A DNA stretch of 64,000 nucleotides from Gnetum montanum (taxonomy: Eukaryota > Streptophyta > Gnetopsida > Gnetales > Gnetaceae): positions 63,084 through 127,083 of the forward strand of contig MNCI01037564.1 of NCBI GenBank assembly GCA_015680685.1. The letters run 5' to 3'. This document shows positions 55,445-64,000 of this stretch, in pieces. The notes beneath the pieces are model-generated. The model made no database searches. It was not told the origin of the DNA and saw nothing but the letters and a program-made list of their open reading frames with translations. The translations under genes and the position numbers were made by a program. Each line of letters starts with the position of its first letter. The first letter of the stretch is position 1.

Positions 55445-55988
55445 ACAAGGTGAGAAAAATTCAGATCGCATACACTTAAAAATTTTTGGCATCAATCTCA
55501 TACATTGGGCTTCACAAAAACTTGGATGTTGTATACCTACAATCAAAAAAAGACCTGCATCTTCCCAGCATCTGTTCTCATCCATTAGGGCTAAACATCC
55601 GCCTTCACTCCACAACTGCATTCTAACCAGTACACATTTTAATTGTTTATCAATACAAATAGTTTGCATTATTGCCTCGATTCGTGTAATTTACATTATT
55701 GTTCTTGTTCATATTTTTTTCTATTTTCATTATCTATTATTTAAAAATTTTACATTCTTTTTCGTTCGCTTACATTCAATTTTGCATTTGTTTACGTTTA
55801 ACCCAATGCATTGCAACTGCGTACATTCGGGGAAGTCCTTGTTTGATCCATGTGTAGATCATTCAAGGAACTTTGCCTTAGTTGATTTCTAGCTTGCCCT
55901 TAGGTGAAGGAAGGATCTTATTATTTCATCCATAGATCTCTCAGTGTCCATTCATTCTAGCCTCTCACCGACTATTTCAAATGGTACA
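55445..55988 (+). repeat. Right arm: 3' part of the E6 5' LTR
   Basis: It ends GGTACA at 55988, seven bases or fewer before the primer site. It matches the E1 LTR end (3600-3971) and pairs in reverse with 54903-55370. The 5' part of the LTR is missing because the fold-back centre cuts it. Confidence 0.75.
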
Positions 55989-55994
55989 GTAAAA

Positions 55995-56013
55995 TGGTGC
56001 TAGAAGGAGGGCT
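55995..56013 (+). other. Primer binding site of E6
   Basis: TGGTGCTAGAAGGAGGGCT, identical over 18 bases to the E3 site. Confidence 0.75.
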
Positions 56014-56444
56014 CTTTCTCTATTGGATCCACCTATTAGCATCCCAGATCTAGTGTTCACAAACTACTGTCAGTGCTAGCATTCCTACTCTGCCTTGTTC
56101 CTAGTGTTCAGGTGCTATTTCCTACTGATAACTCCTATGTTTTAGTCCAGATGCTATTTCAGAATTTTCCAGGCACGTTCTTTCTTAAATCACAGCATCA
56201 TGTACCTTCCTCTCTTTGATCTAGATGCTGCTCACAGCATCCTACACTCTCTACCAATTTTAGACATTGTTTACAGTGTCCCTCATCCTTTTCTCTTTTT
56301 TTTGATGCTATTCACAGCGTCCAAATCTAAGTTTCCTTCTCAGACGCTGTGTCCAATAGTTAGTTTTCTTACCCAGACATCCCATCCAGTGTCCAGACGT
56401 TGTGTCTTAGCTTCGAACATTATACCTACTTTACATACTTTGAC
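56014..56444 (+). other. E6 leader with GATGCT...CACAGCGTC words
   Basis: No gene. The word GATGCTGCTCACAGCATCC and variants recur about five times at 56220-56400. Each half is nearly self-complementary (GACGCTGT / ACAGCGTC). Confidence 0.5.
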
Positions 56445-56609
56445 GTTGGTCACGCTGACATTGGTCAAGCTAATGTTGGTCATGCTGACATTGGTCAAGC
56501 TGATGTTGTTCATGCTAACATTGGCCAAGCTGACGTTGGTCACACTGACGTTGGTCAAGCAGATGTTGGTCATGCTGACGTTAGTCAAGCTAATGTTGGT
56601 CACACTGCT
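56445..56609 (+). repeat. 15-bp minisatellite in the E6 leader
   Basis: Eleven units of exactly 15 bp, alternating around GTTGGTCATGCTGAC and ATTGGTCAAGCTAAT, with no indels. Because 15 is divisible by 3, several frames on both strands stay open, one as the five-residue repeat ADIGQ-ANVGH. It lies upstream of the gag start and is not seen in E2. Confidence 0.9.
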
Positions 56610-56843
56610 CCTCACCCTATCTTATATGTTATGCACATTAATTATATGCTATACCTCTTGAACTCCTTGTATGCTTCTTATGGTGTTCATACGCTGCAGT
56701 ACATTTTTATACGCTGAAATTCCTTTGTACGCTATTCAACACTTAGCTATATTTTCTCTCTCCAACACAACCATATTTTCTCTCTCTAAAACTTAGCCAT
56801 TTAGTTTCTTTCTCTTACATTGTTACATTTATATACTTTGAAA

Positions 56844-59597
56844 ATGGACTCTGTGAGCACAAACACCATCATCATGCCCATTACCGACTTTGGTACCATA
56901 ATCTTGGGCCCTGTTACCACCGCTGAGTCCATAGTTACCCTTGGCATGATGAATCCTCAAGTGTCATCTCATCAATCATTGAGACTACAAGGTAGGGATC
57001 CTGCATTCGCCATCCTAATTCCTGAACAATATAACTTTATTTGTGTTAAAATCCAAGCTAACCTGGCTGTTAATCAAGCTGAGCTAGAAGCAAAGAGACA
57101 CTATGAGCTAATTTACAAAGGAGGTCATGACTTCGTTCCCACCGCCTACGATGTCATCCTCCTCACTAAATCCCACCATGAACTTCTATCCCAACTCCTC
57201 ATGGCCAGGAACCAAAACTCATGCCAACTAGCCATAGAATCTCAAAATGGAGATGAGGAGGAAAATTTCGCAGCTCAATCTGAACACAGGGATTCATACC
57301 ATATTCTTAGTCTGCATACTTATGTGAACCCATTATTTCACCTATTCACGAAAGAGACCATATCTCTTCATACAATTAAAAGCACTCAAGAACATGTGCC
57401 CCAACAGGAAGTGTCCACTCTTATTCCCACTTTCCCTATGATCGATACTTAGTTCAATGTATCCATCCCCACTATTCCTCTAGTCACCAAATTATCCTCT
57501 CTCCTACAAGTACAACCCCAAAACCCCCCCTCTCAAACTAGTGTAGGAGTAACTTTCCCATCCCAAGTAATTGGGATGCCATCTGTGATACCTGCTTCCA
57601 CATCTACACACTTCATCCCATGAGTGCAAGTTCATACCACACACTTGGCTCCTCCAGTACAACACCAGGTACAAATTTTTCCTTCACAACCCATAATTGG
57701 CCAATGGCCTACCCTTGTCGCTCAACAACAATAACAACAACCTACACCTTACAGTATGCTACCCTTAGTAGCACCCACTGTAAATACTCCACAAGTGCAA
57801 CCTCCGACCACTCAACTTTCTTTTTCCCCATCCATTGCACAACAATCTAATTTGTATGGCACTCAAACTAGCCAACCTACTACTCCACCAAGTGCCCAAG
57901 AATGGGCCAAAGCCAAAAAGATGATGCAAGAGTTCACTGATGAGGTAAAACACCTCAAAACCACTAACAATGGAGAGCTTAAAGTATTATACTTTTACCA
58001 AGATGATCCTATTAGCTCTTCAGTCCCACCACAAACCTTACCCAAAGGAGTTTCTTTGCCACAACTAACCAAATACAATGGGGAATGAGACCCCAACACC
58101 CATCTAGTCACATTTAGACTAGAATGTCTCTTGCTTTAGGCCTGGCCCCATGCAATCTTACGTGTGTTCACCATGTCCCTCCCTAGCAGAGCATTAGACT
58201 GGTACTAAGCCTTGCCTCATAACTCCATATCCTATTTGGAGGATCTCTTACACCAATTCGTTACCAGGTTTAAATACAACTTGAAACTTGAAGCAACCTT
58301 GGATAGTCTGATATAGGTAAAACAAGCACCACTTGAAACTATACAAAAATTTATCCAGAGATGGAGTGCTACACTTAACAAACTTGATGAGCCAATCCTA
58401 GAAACATACCTTCTTATGATTCTTAAGGGAGCCGTGAATGATTTTGTCAAATCAAAAATGTACTATCTAAATGCACGCACTCTAAGCCAAGATTTTGTAT
58501 AGATTAAAAACATAGAAGAGGTAGCCCAAAATAGCCATGACCTTTCTTACTCAGCCTTCAAAAATCAACACACTAAAAAAGATAAAGAAAAGGCTAAAGA
58601 AATAGTAGAAGTAGTAGCAAAGACTCAACCTACCAACATGGGATAACAAGGTAAACCACCTACTCCTCCAGTTAACTATGAGAGAACCACTCCTACACAC
58701 ACACCTAAATCATCTACCACGCAAACTACTAACATGGATCATGCATATACATTTGAGAGAAAAGACCCTGCTCAATACACACCACTCCCCATGAAGCCTC
58801 CATAGTTGTTAGATCAACTTTTGAAGGTTGGGGCCATTAAACACAAGCAGTTGTCTCTAGCGGTAGCCCAGAGACACGACCAATTCTATGAATTGGTTAA
58901 AAACCCAAGCTTGGTAGCTCCAAATGAGCCTCCTCTTCCAAGAGGCTTTAGACTAGATCTATTTTGTGAGTACCATCAACGGAATGGACATGGTACTGAC
59001 TATTGTTTCACCCTCAAATAATACATACAACGTATGATTGATAGGGGTGAAATAACATTTGACGATGCTAACCCTGTTAAATAGCATAATCAATCTATGG
59101 GCGTGTACAAATATCCCCTTAATACTAAGGAAGCTCCTTATGTTATGAACATGATCCATGTCAAAAATGAGCAAGGTATGCCCACAAAACCTTTTCTGAT
59201 TCGTGTCCCTCCTACAGCGTCGACATCATCCCCACAATCTTTCTACCCCACATACAATCCACCTACCCCTAAAAAAAATTTCATTCATGTTTCCCTTGCC
59301 AATGTAATTGCAAATGTGCAACTGCCTACCCGGCCCACTCCCTTTGTGGTCTAGCTGCCACCTGCGGTTGCAACTACGGAGGTGCAATCACAAAATTGAC
59401 CAAGCCCCTTCATAATCAAGGTACCCAAACACCTTGATCTTCAACCTCCTACTCCTCAACCACAAACCAAACCAACCCCGTTTGTCATCAAGGTGCCTAA
59501 ACACCCTGACACACAACCATCTCCAAACTCATCCGCATCATTGGGTCCCACTCCACTAGGGCCACCATCATCATCATCGTGTCCCTTCGAAAAATAA
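56844..59597 (+). pseudogene. gag of E6
   Basis: The first ATG in frame is 56844 (MDSVSTNTIIMPITDFGTII). The first 200 codons are open to TAG at 57450-57452. A Pro/Gln-rich part follows, then EWAKAKKMMQEFTDEV, KGVSLPQLTKYNGE (58047-58088), capsid-like LEDLLHQFVTRFKYNLKLEA, ETIQKFIQRWSATLNKL, LKGAVNDFVKSKMYYLNART (58230-58480), a zinc-knuckle-like FCEYHQRNGHGTDYCFTLK (58962-59018), and YPLNTKEAPYVMNMIHV. E2 gag aligns block by block. Length without shifts would be about 900 residues. Stops are TAG, TAA and TGA, so it is dead, but it is the best preserved Tat gag here. Confidence 0.8.
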
Positions 59598-61719
59598 AAA
59601 GTACAAAAAAAATAATAACTGATTCGTTAAAAATAAAACAAAAATAAAAAAATTAAATATCATATATCATAAAAATACATTGTAAAATATAGAACAATGT
59701 AAATCCAAAATATTGTACCACATAAAAATTGCACAAAAGATTACAATATCACCATTAAATTGAAGCTAGAAAATTTGCAAAGGTATGGAGGGCCATTTCC
59801 TTACTTAGGAGTCATGATTTGACCAAACATATAATTTCTGCAACAACCAAAATGACAACAATAAAATGAAACTCCTTTGTTACTCAATCCAATATTTCCA
59901 AATTAAGCCTCAAGCCTCAACCAAATTTATAACAAATTAGGTCTGCTAATACTTTTGTTCAACAACTACTTATGAGTAGGACCCTAGGGACTACTTGTGA
60001 GTAGCGCCGTAGCACCACATTGAAGATGACCACATTAAAAGAAGACATAACTTAACTAAACCAAGCACAACCAGGAACTCACCTCACCTACAATGATTGA
60101 AAACCTTTCAGATGCTTAAAAATTGGCACTAGTCATGATGAAGGGGAAAGTAAAAACAGAGCACCATGAGCTTGCATATGGCCATTCGCCATGCGTTGGT
60201 GGGATTCGTTGCTTTATAAGCAAAAAAAATTTTAAAATAGTTGAACAAGAATCCATCCATCATCATGTTCATGACTCATGACCCATGATCACGACCCTGT
60301 TTTGTTTTTTTTCTATTTTTAGTAGAAATAAAAAAGATGCAAAAATGAGCAACGAACAATAAACACACGTGAATGTGTGAGTCATGGCAGAATCTTTGAT
60401 GCTCCTAGAGGTAGGTGAATCCATACAAATGCAATGTTCTCCTAGCATGCCTTGTCCAAAACTTGATTTCTGTATGACCCATACTTGCCCCTTTGGCCTT
60501 CGATTACCATAATTTTTTTTATTTCTTTGTACTCCCCTATTTTCTATGATCCATCTCATGCCAATGCCATGAATCTTGATTGCTTTCTTGCCACTTAACA
60601 ATGAAATGAAATTTTTGGTATGGTTCAAAATAGGATAAGATGGAGTGCCACATTTACCTTTTCGTTGGACAAGTCTAGATGTCCAACGAATGAGATCACA
60701 TCTCAAGTTGCATCTAACACTACAAGTTGCATCTAACAGTCAGGGTATGCACAAGTAATCGAGCGTGACATCTAACTGGACTTACCTATCTCAATTCGTT
60801 AGATGATATAGCTAATTTATGAAATTGAATAGTTAAGACTACATCATCAAACACATGCAAGTAATCCAACATGAATATAACTTCTCAAGTTGTAACAGCA
60901 CCCCATGAATCGAGAAAATACCATCATACCAACTTGAGGCATGAGACGCTGATCAAAATTACAAGGTTGAGTACCAACAACAAGACCACCGCTCACATTG
61001 CCCAAATTAGCAGTTTAACTCATGTTGACATAGCTTTACAATAGCTCACATTGTCAATACCCATGGCCATAAAGATAGCTACTCACACTGAATAGCCCAA
61101 ACCAAAAATCTCATGTTGTTCTTGTTGAATGCTGGTTCGAATTATCTACTCCTATTTACTTTAGGATTCGGGGGCTGGTTTGTCTTTCAGTAGTTGGAAC
61201 AGAATTGGACGGTTATTTTAGTGCTTCTTAGAAAATGAGGAATGCATCAAGGATAAGAAGATAAGATAACCAGTGACATTTGCTTACTAACAAGCTATGT
61301 TACTAACATAATAACCATACCTGAAACATAATCAATTTGACGATAAATAGATTGAGATAATTCCATAGAAATAAGTGCAACAACTCACACTCATACTGCA
61401 TACTGAAATCAGGCACTTGCAAGGTACAGTAAATATAACAAAATAAACTCAACATTGTTGGTCCATTCACTATCAGATGATAAAATGGTAGGGTAATGTA
61501 AAGTAAAGTGGCCATTCACTCATGCTGTTAAGCACACTCATGCTATTATGGGAGGTCAAAGCACACTCACACTATTAAGGAAGCCCGAGTCACTCATGTG
61601 GTGTATGTAGGGCCAAGAATTTGTGTTCATTCATAATAGGAAGGGCTATTAGGCAATCAATATAGGAAATTAGCTAAAAGACTTATACGTTTCCAAGAAA
61701 CGCAACCCCTATTACACCG
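59598..61719. other. No recognisable gene
   Basis: A-rich start (59590-59760), then moderately A/T-rich sequence. An open frame of 145 codons on the - strand (60706-60269) has no family features I recognise, though its C-terminal part is hydrophobic (LLIFASFLFLL). Short repeats around CACACTCATGCTATTA occur at 61515-61600. No match to any element in the window. Confidence 0.5.
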
Positions 61720-62182
61720 ACCATGGATGGCTATCTCCTTGGTTCACGATTCAATGCTCTATACCAGACGTGGGTTTGGATTATGGGGGTGTACTTCTAT
61801 TCATTTTCGATTAGCTATTCCATACACTGCATTTTGGTAGGGTCCTATTCCCCTGAGAGGATCAAGGGGTACTCGGAACAAGAGTACGAGAAAGTGCAGA
61901 TGCTCACTGTAGAGGGATTCCCAGGGGAATCTTTAGTGGGTTCCTATTAACTGTATCTTAGTTAGAACATAGATCCTAGCCTGGGGCCACAATCTTCCTT
62001 CCATGGCCAGATACATCAACAGTATCACCGTTTTACACTTCCACTAGAAGGCAACGAGAAGTCTTTGGGGTTTATGGATTTGTCACTCGGTACAACCGCT
62101 ACTCCATTAGGCTGGTAGATGTTAAGATTTTCCATCCTAATGAGGCTTTCAATTTGAAAGGTACTTTGCAGGGACCGGTTAG
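61720..62182 (+). other. Unidentified coding-like fragment
   Basis: From ATG at 61723 an open stretch of 75 codons has a hydrophobic N-terminal part (WIMGVYFYSFSISYSIHCIL) and then RIKGYSEQEYEKVQMLTVEG. Past its stop the same frame continues with SLGPQSSFHGQIHQQYHRF and SLGFMDLSLGTTATPLGW to about 62120. The bases are less A/T-rich and have fewer CTAG than the flanks. It is cut at 62183 by the E7 LTR. I recognise no family. Confidence 0.35.
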
Positions 62183-63387
62183 TGTACCGCCTGAAATCGT
62201 CGGTGTCCGGTTGGAAGGAAAAACAAACAGAGGTCGCGGGATCACAGGACGCTTATAGAAGACCTTTCCTACGCCTGAGGGTGTGTTGGAATGCAACGGA
62301 GGCAGAGTACCTTGGGTGGTCCGCACGCGGATTAGACAAGGATTTCCCCGCACGTACGCAAATGCCAATACACTAGCTTATGCGTAAATGGTGTGCAGGC
62401 GTAAACGAAGAAAAAACAGCGTAAAGCGTAGACGGATGCAAACGGAGCATAAACGTAAATAGGCGTAAACGGTGCGTGGGCCAAATTGACGTAAAACTGT
62501 AAAATAACTGATGCAGTAAGTGTAAAAAATAGTATTGCAGAGTCAAAGTATAGTGCACTGGTCTAACGCAGTCGTGTGGGAACACAAGGCGAACGAAAAG
62601 CCCCGGCGTATACAGGGATGACTCTGGTTCGCAGGGCAGGCGGAGCGTAGAGACTATCTGCAACGTATAGGGCATAAGGAAGTTTTAGCTCTTGTGCGTA
62701 GCGTAAATGTTCTCTGGTGTGCTCCAAGATTTTGCCAACCGACCTCGTAAAAATGGGAGATGGGGGTTCTTATATAGGTTTTTACGCTAAACTCGGGTTG
62801 GGTGACACGTGGCGCGTTGACTGGGTGCACGATTCACAAATGTACAATATTACAAGTGTCAGGCATATACGCTGGGCGTATACGCCGTGTGAGGTGGGCA
62901 TGTGAATTTGGGTGGAGATGCTATATGTTGGCGTATACGCTGATGATGCTGGGTGTATATGCTGGGCGTATATGCTGACGATGCTGGGCGTACGCTGGGC
63001 GTATACGCTGACGATGCTGGGCGTATATGCTGGGCGTATACGCTGACGATGCTAGGCGTATACGCTGGGTGTCCACTTGCTTCAATCCTTGCTCTTTGGT
63101 GTTGTCTTTACGCTGTCATTGGAGATCTGGTCATCGAGCGTGTGCATCTGAAGTGCCCGGGGCGTATACGCTAGGGATTCGGGCATATATGCTGTAGTGT
63201 TGGGTGTATACGTTGGACGTGTACACTGAGGGCTAGGCGTATATGTTGGGCATACGCTGTCGATGTGAACTTGGGCGTATACGCTGGCAAAATGTACTTA
63301 GTGAAAACCAATTGTTGCGATCCTCCAGGTTGCACGGGCCTGCTCGATGTCGGACAAGTCCTAAGCTTCGAATTTTGTGGTGTTTCA
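62183..63387 (-). repeat. 3' LTR of E7 (1205 bp)
   Basis: On the - strand it starts TGAAACACCACAAAATTCG at 63387 and ends GGTACA at 62183. The end part matches E1 and E6 LTR ends. At 62860-63290 it is filled with GCGTATACGCTGGGC and GCTGACGATGCTGGGC words, many of them perfect palindromes such as GCGTATACGC. Confidence 0.8.
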
Positions 63388-63402
63388 CTGGCCCCTTTTT
63401 GT
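63388..63402 (-). other. Polypurine tract of E7
   Basis: On the - strand AACAAAAAGGGGCCAG, directly before the LTR start. Confidence 0.7.
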
Positions 63403-64000
63403 TGACGCTTGGAGGAATCGACCTGAGAAGCGTTGACAAAGAAGTATAAAACACCACAAGCAACTTGATGTAGATGTTGTCCTTGGCCACCTGACTAGAC
63501 GTCATCGCACCGTGTTCAGTAGTACATGGGATCTGGAAAGTGAAACTTGTAGCGAGTAGGAGGATAGAGATCGTGGGGATGCGTGACTGCCCGAGGAATT
63601 GTGTGGACAAGAATGCTCGGGTATGTGGTATGCTGGTCCTCATCAATAGCCAATGTGTTAGCAGACGCGGAGTTCAGGCATGCAATGTGTGTCCTTTGGC
63701 GGAACAGGACTCTTGGTGATTTTCAAGAGAACCTTTTGGTGGGGCCAAGGCTACGGGAGGATGTGTTACATTCTTTGGGAGAATAGGGCCTATTTTTAGT
63801 GTTCAGGGGGTACCTGTTGGTGGGGAGCCAAAGCCATGCAACTGGATGCTTCTTGACCATTTGGACATGAGTACTTGATTTTGAGACGACTGCCTTCCCG
63901 CCTGGGGCTTACATGGGAAGTGTCCGGGGTCTCGTTTTTTTTATAGTAAATTTTCTTTGCTTTTGTATTTATGCACAAGTGCTGTGCTGTGGGTTACAAC
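63403..64000 (-). other. 3' untranslated region of E7
   Basis: Reverse complement similarity to E1 (1440-1960) and same-strand similarity to 54100-54440. A T-rich tract at 63935-63970 sits where E6a and E1 have theirs. No gene. Confidence 0.6.

Larger units (their letters stand above)
55445..59597 (+). mobile_element. E6: 5' end of a Tat-type element, truncated after gag
   Basis: Partial 5' LTR, primer site, a long leader with a minisatellite, and gag, all on the + strand. Similarity to E2 stops at about 59597, before protease. Beyond that the sequence is A-rich and unrelated. Confidence 0.75.
62183..64000 (-). mobile_element. E7: 3' end of a Tat-type element
   Basis: On the - strand the window edge holds 3' UTR (64000-63403), polypurine tract and 3' LTR (63387-62183). 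The body lies to the right of the window. Better CpG retention and few TAG words suggest a younger copy than E1, E2 and E4. Confidence 0.75.

Noticed and set aside
56200-56717. Overlapping repetitive frames with pentapeptide-like pattern
   Set aside because: Frames stay open by the 15-bp period on both strands and lie upstream of the gag ATG.
60269-60706. 145-codon - strand frame as a gene
   Set aside because: No domain, no homologous copy in the window, no start or splice context. Left as an open stretch only.
62953-63174. Repetitive frame GVYADDAGR
   Set aside because: By-product of the GCGTATACGCTG words in the E7 LTR, antisense to the element.

Overview
The window looks like repeat-rich nuclear DNA from a land plant with a large genome. 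It holds no intact gene, no tRNA or rRNA, and nothing prokaryotic. Nearly everything readable is Ty3/gypsy LTR retrotransposon, at least seven copies, mostly of the Tat type: an extra archaeal-type RNase H (aRH), very long LTRs, and tandem repeats after pol. They are nested in each other and in an intron-containing gene-like sequence called family X here. A gymnosperm, fern or similar giant-genome plant would fit, but the sequence alone does not fix the species.

Layout. E1 (1-3971, +) is the end of a Tat element: integrase C-terminus, post-pol repeats, polypurine tract, 3' LTR. Family X copy 2 (- strand) follows. It is cut into three pieces (3975-5729, 23676-24518, 36676 to about 37420) by two complete elements. 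E2 (5735-23670, -) is a Tat element with 5-bp target duplication AACCA. E3 (24524-36670, -) is a better preserved element with TGTTGG...CCAACA LTRs and target duplication CAACC. Inside E2, between protease and reverse transcriptase, lies family X copy 1 (12193 to about 17370, +), in a 2127-bp tandem duplication that contains a one-N assembly join.

Right half. 37421-39330 is LTR-like debris. E4 (39330 to about 45860, +) is a decayed Tat element missing its 5' part. 46140-48480 is a decayed antisense coding region I cannot name, followed by AT-rich repeats. E5 (about 50130-54055, +) is a different Ty3/gypsy lineage, with a Met-tRNA-like primer site, gag, protease and RT. 54060-55988 is a Tat fragment and an LTR fold-back. 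E6 (55445-59597, +) has primer site, leader minisatellite and Tat gag. 59600-62182 has no recognisable gene. E7 (62183-64000, -) is a Tat 3' LTR and 3' UTR running off the window.

How the parts relate. E1, E2, E4, E6 and E7 belong to one family, seen from LTR start TGAAACACC, PPT AACAAAGAGGGGCCAA, primer site TGGTGCTAGAAGGAGGGC, order RT-RNH-aRH-INT, and a 32-36 bp repeat array right after the pol stop. E3 shares the primer site but carries aRH between protease and RT, and its own RT-linked RNase H has lost catalytic positions. In E1, E2, E4 and family X most in-frame stops are TAG at expected Gln or Trp codons, as CHG-methylation decay would give. Coordinates marked approximate come from reading by eye.
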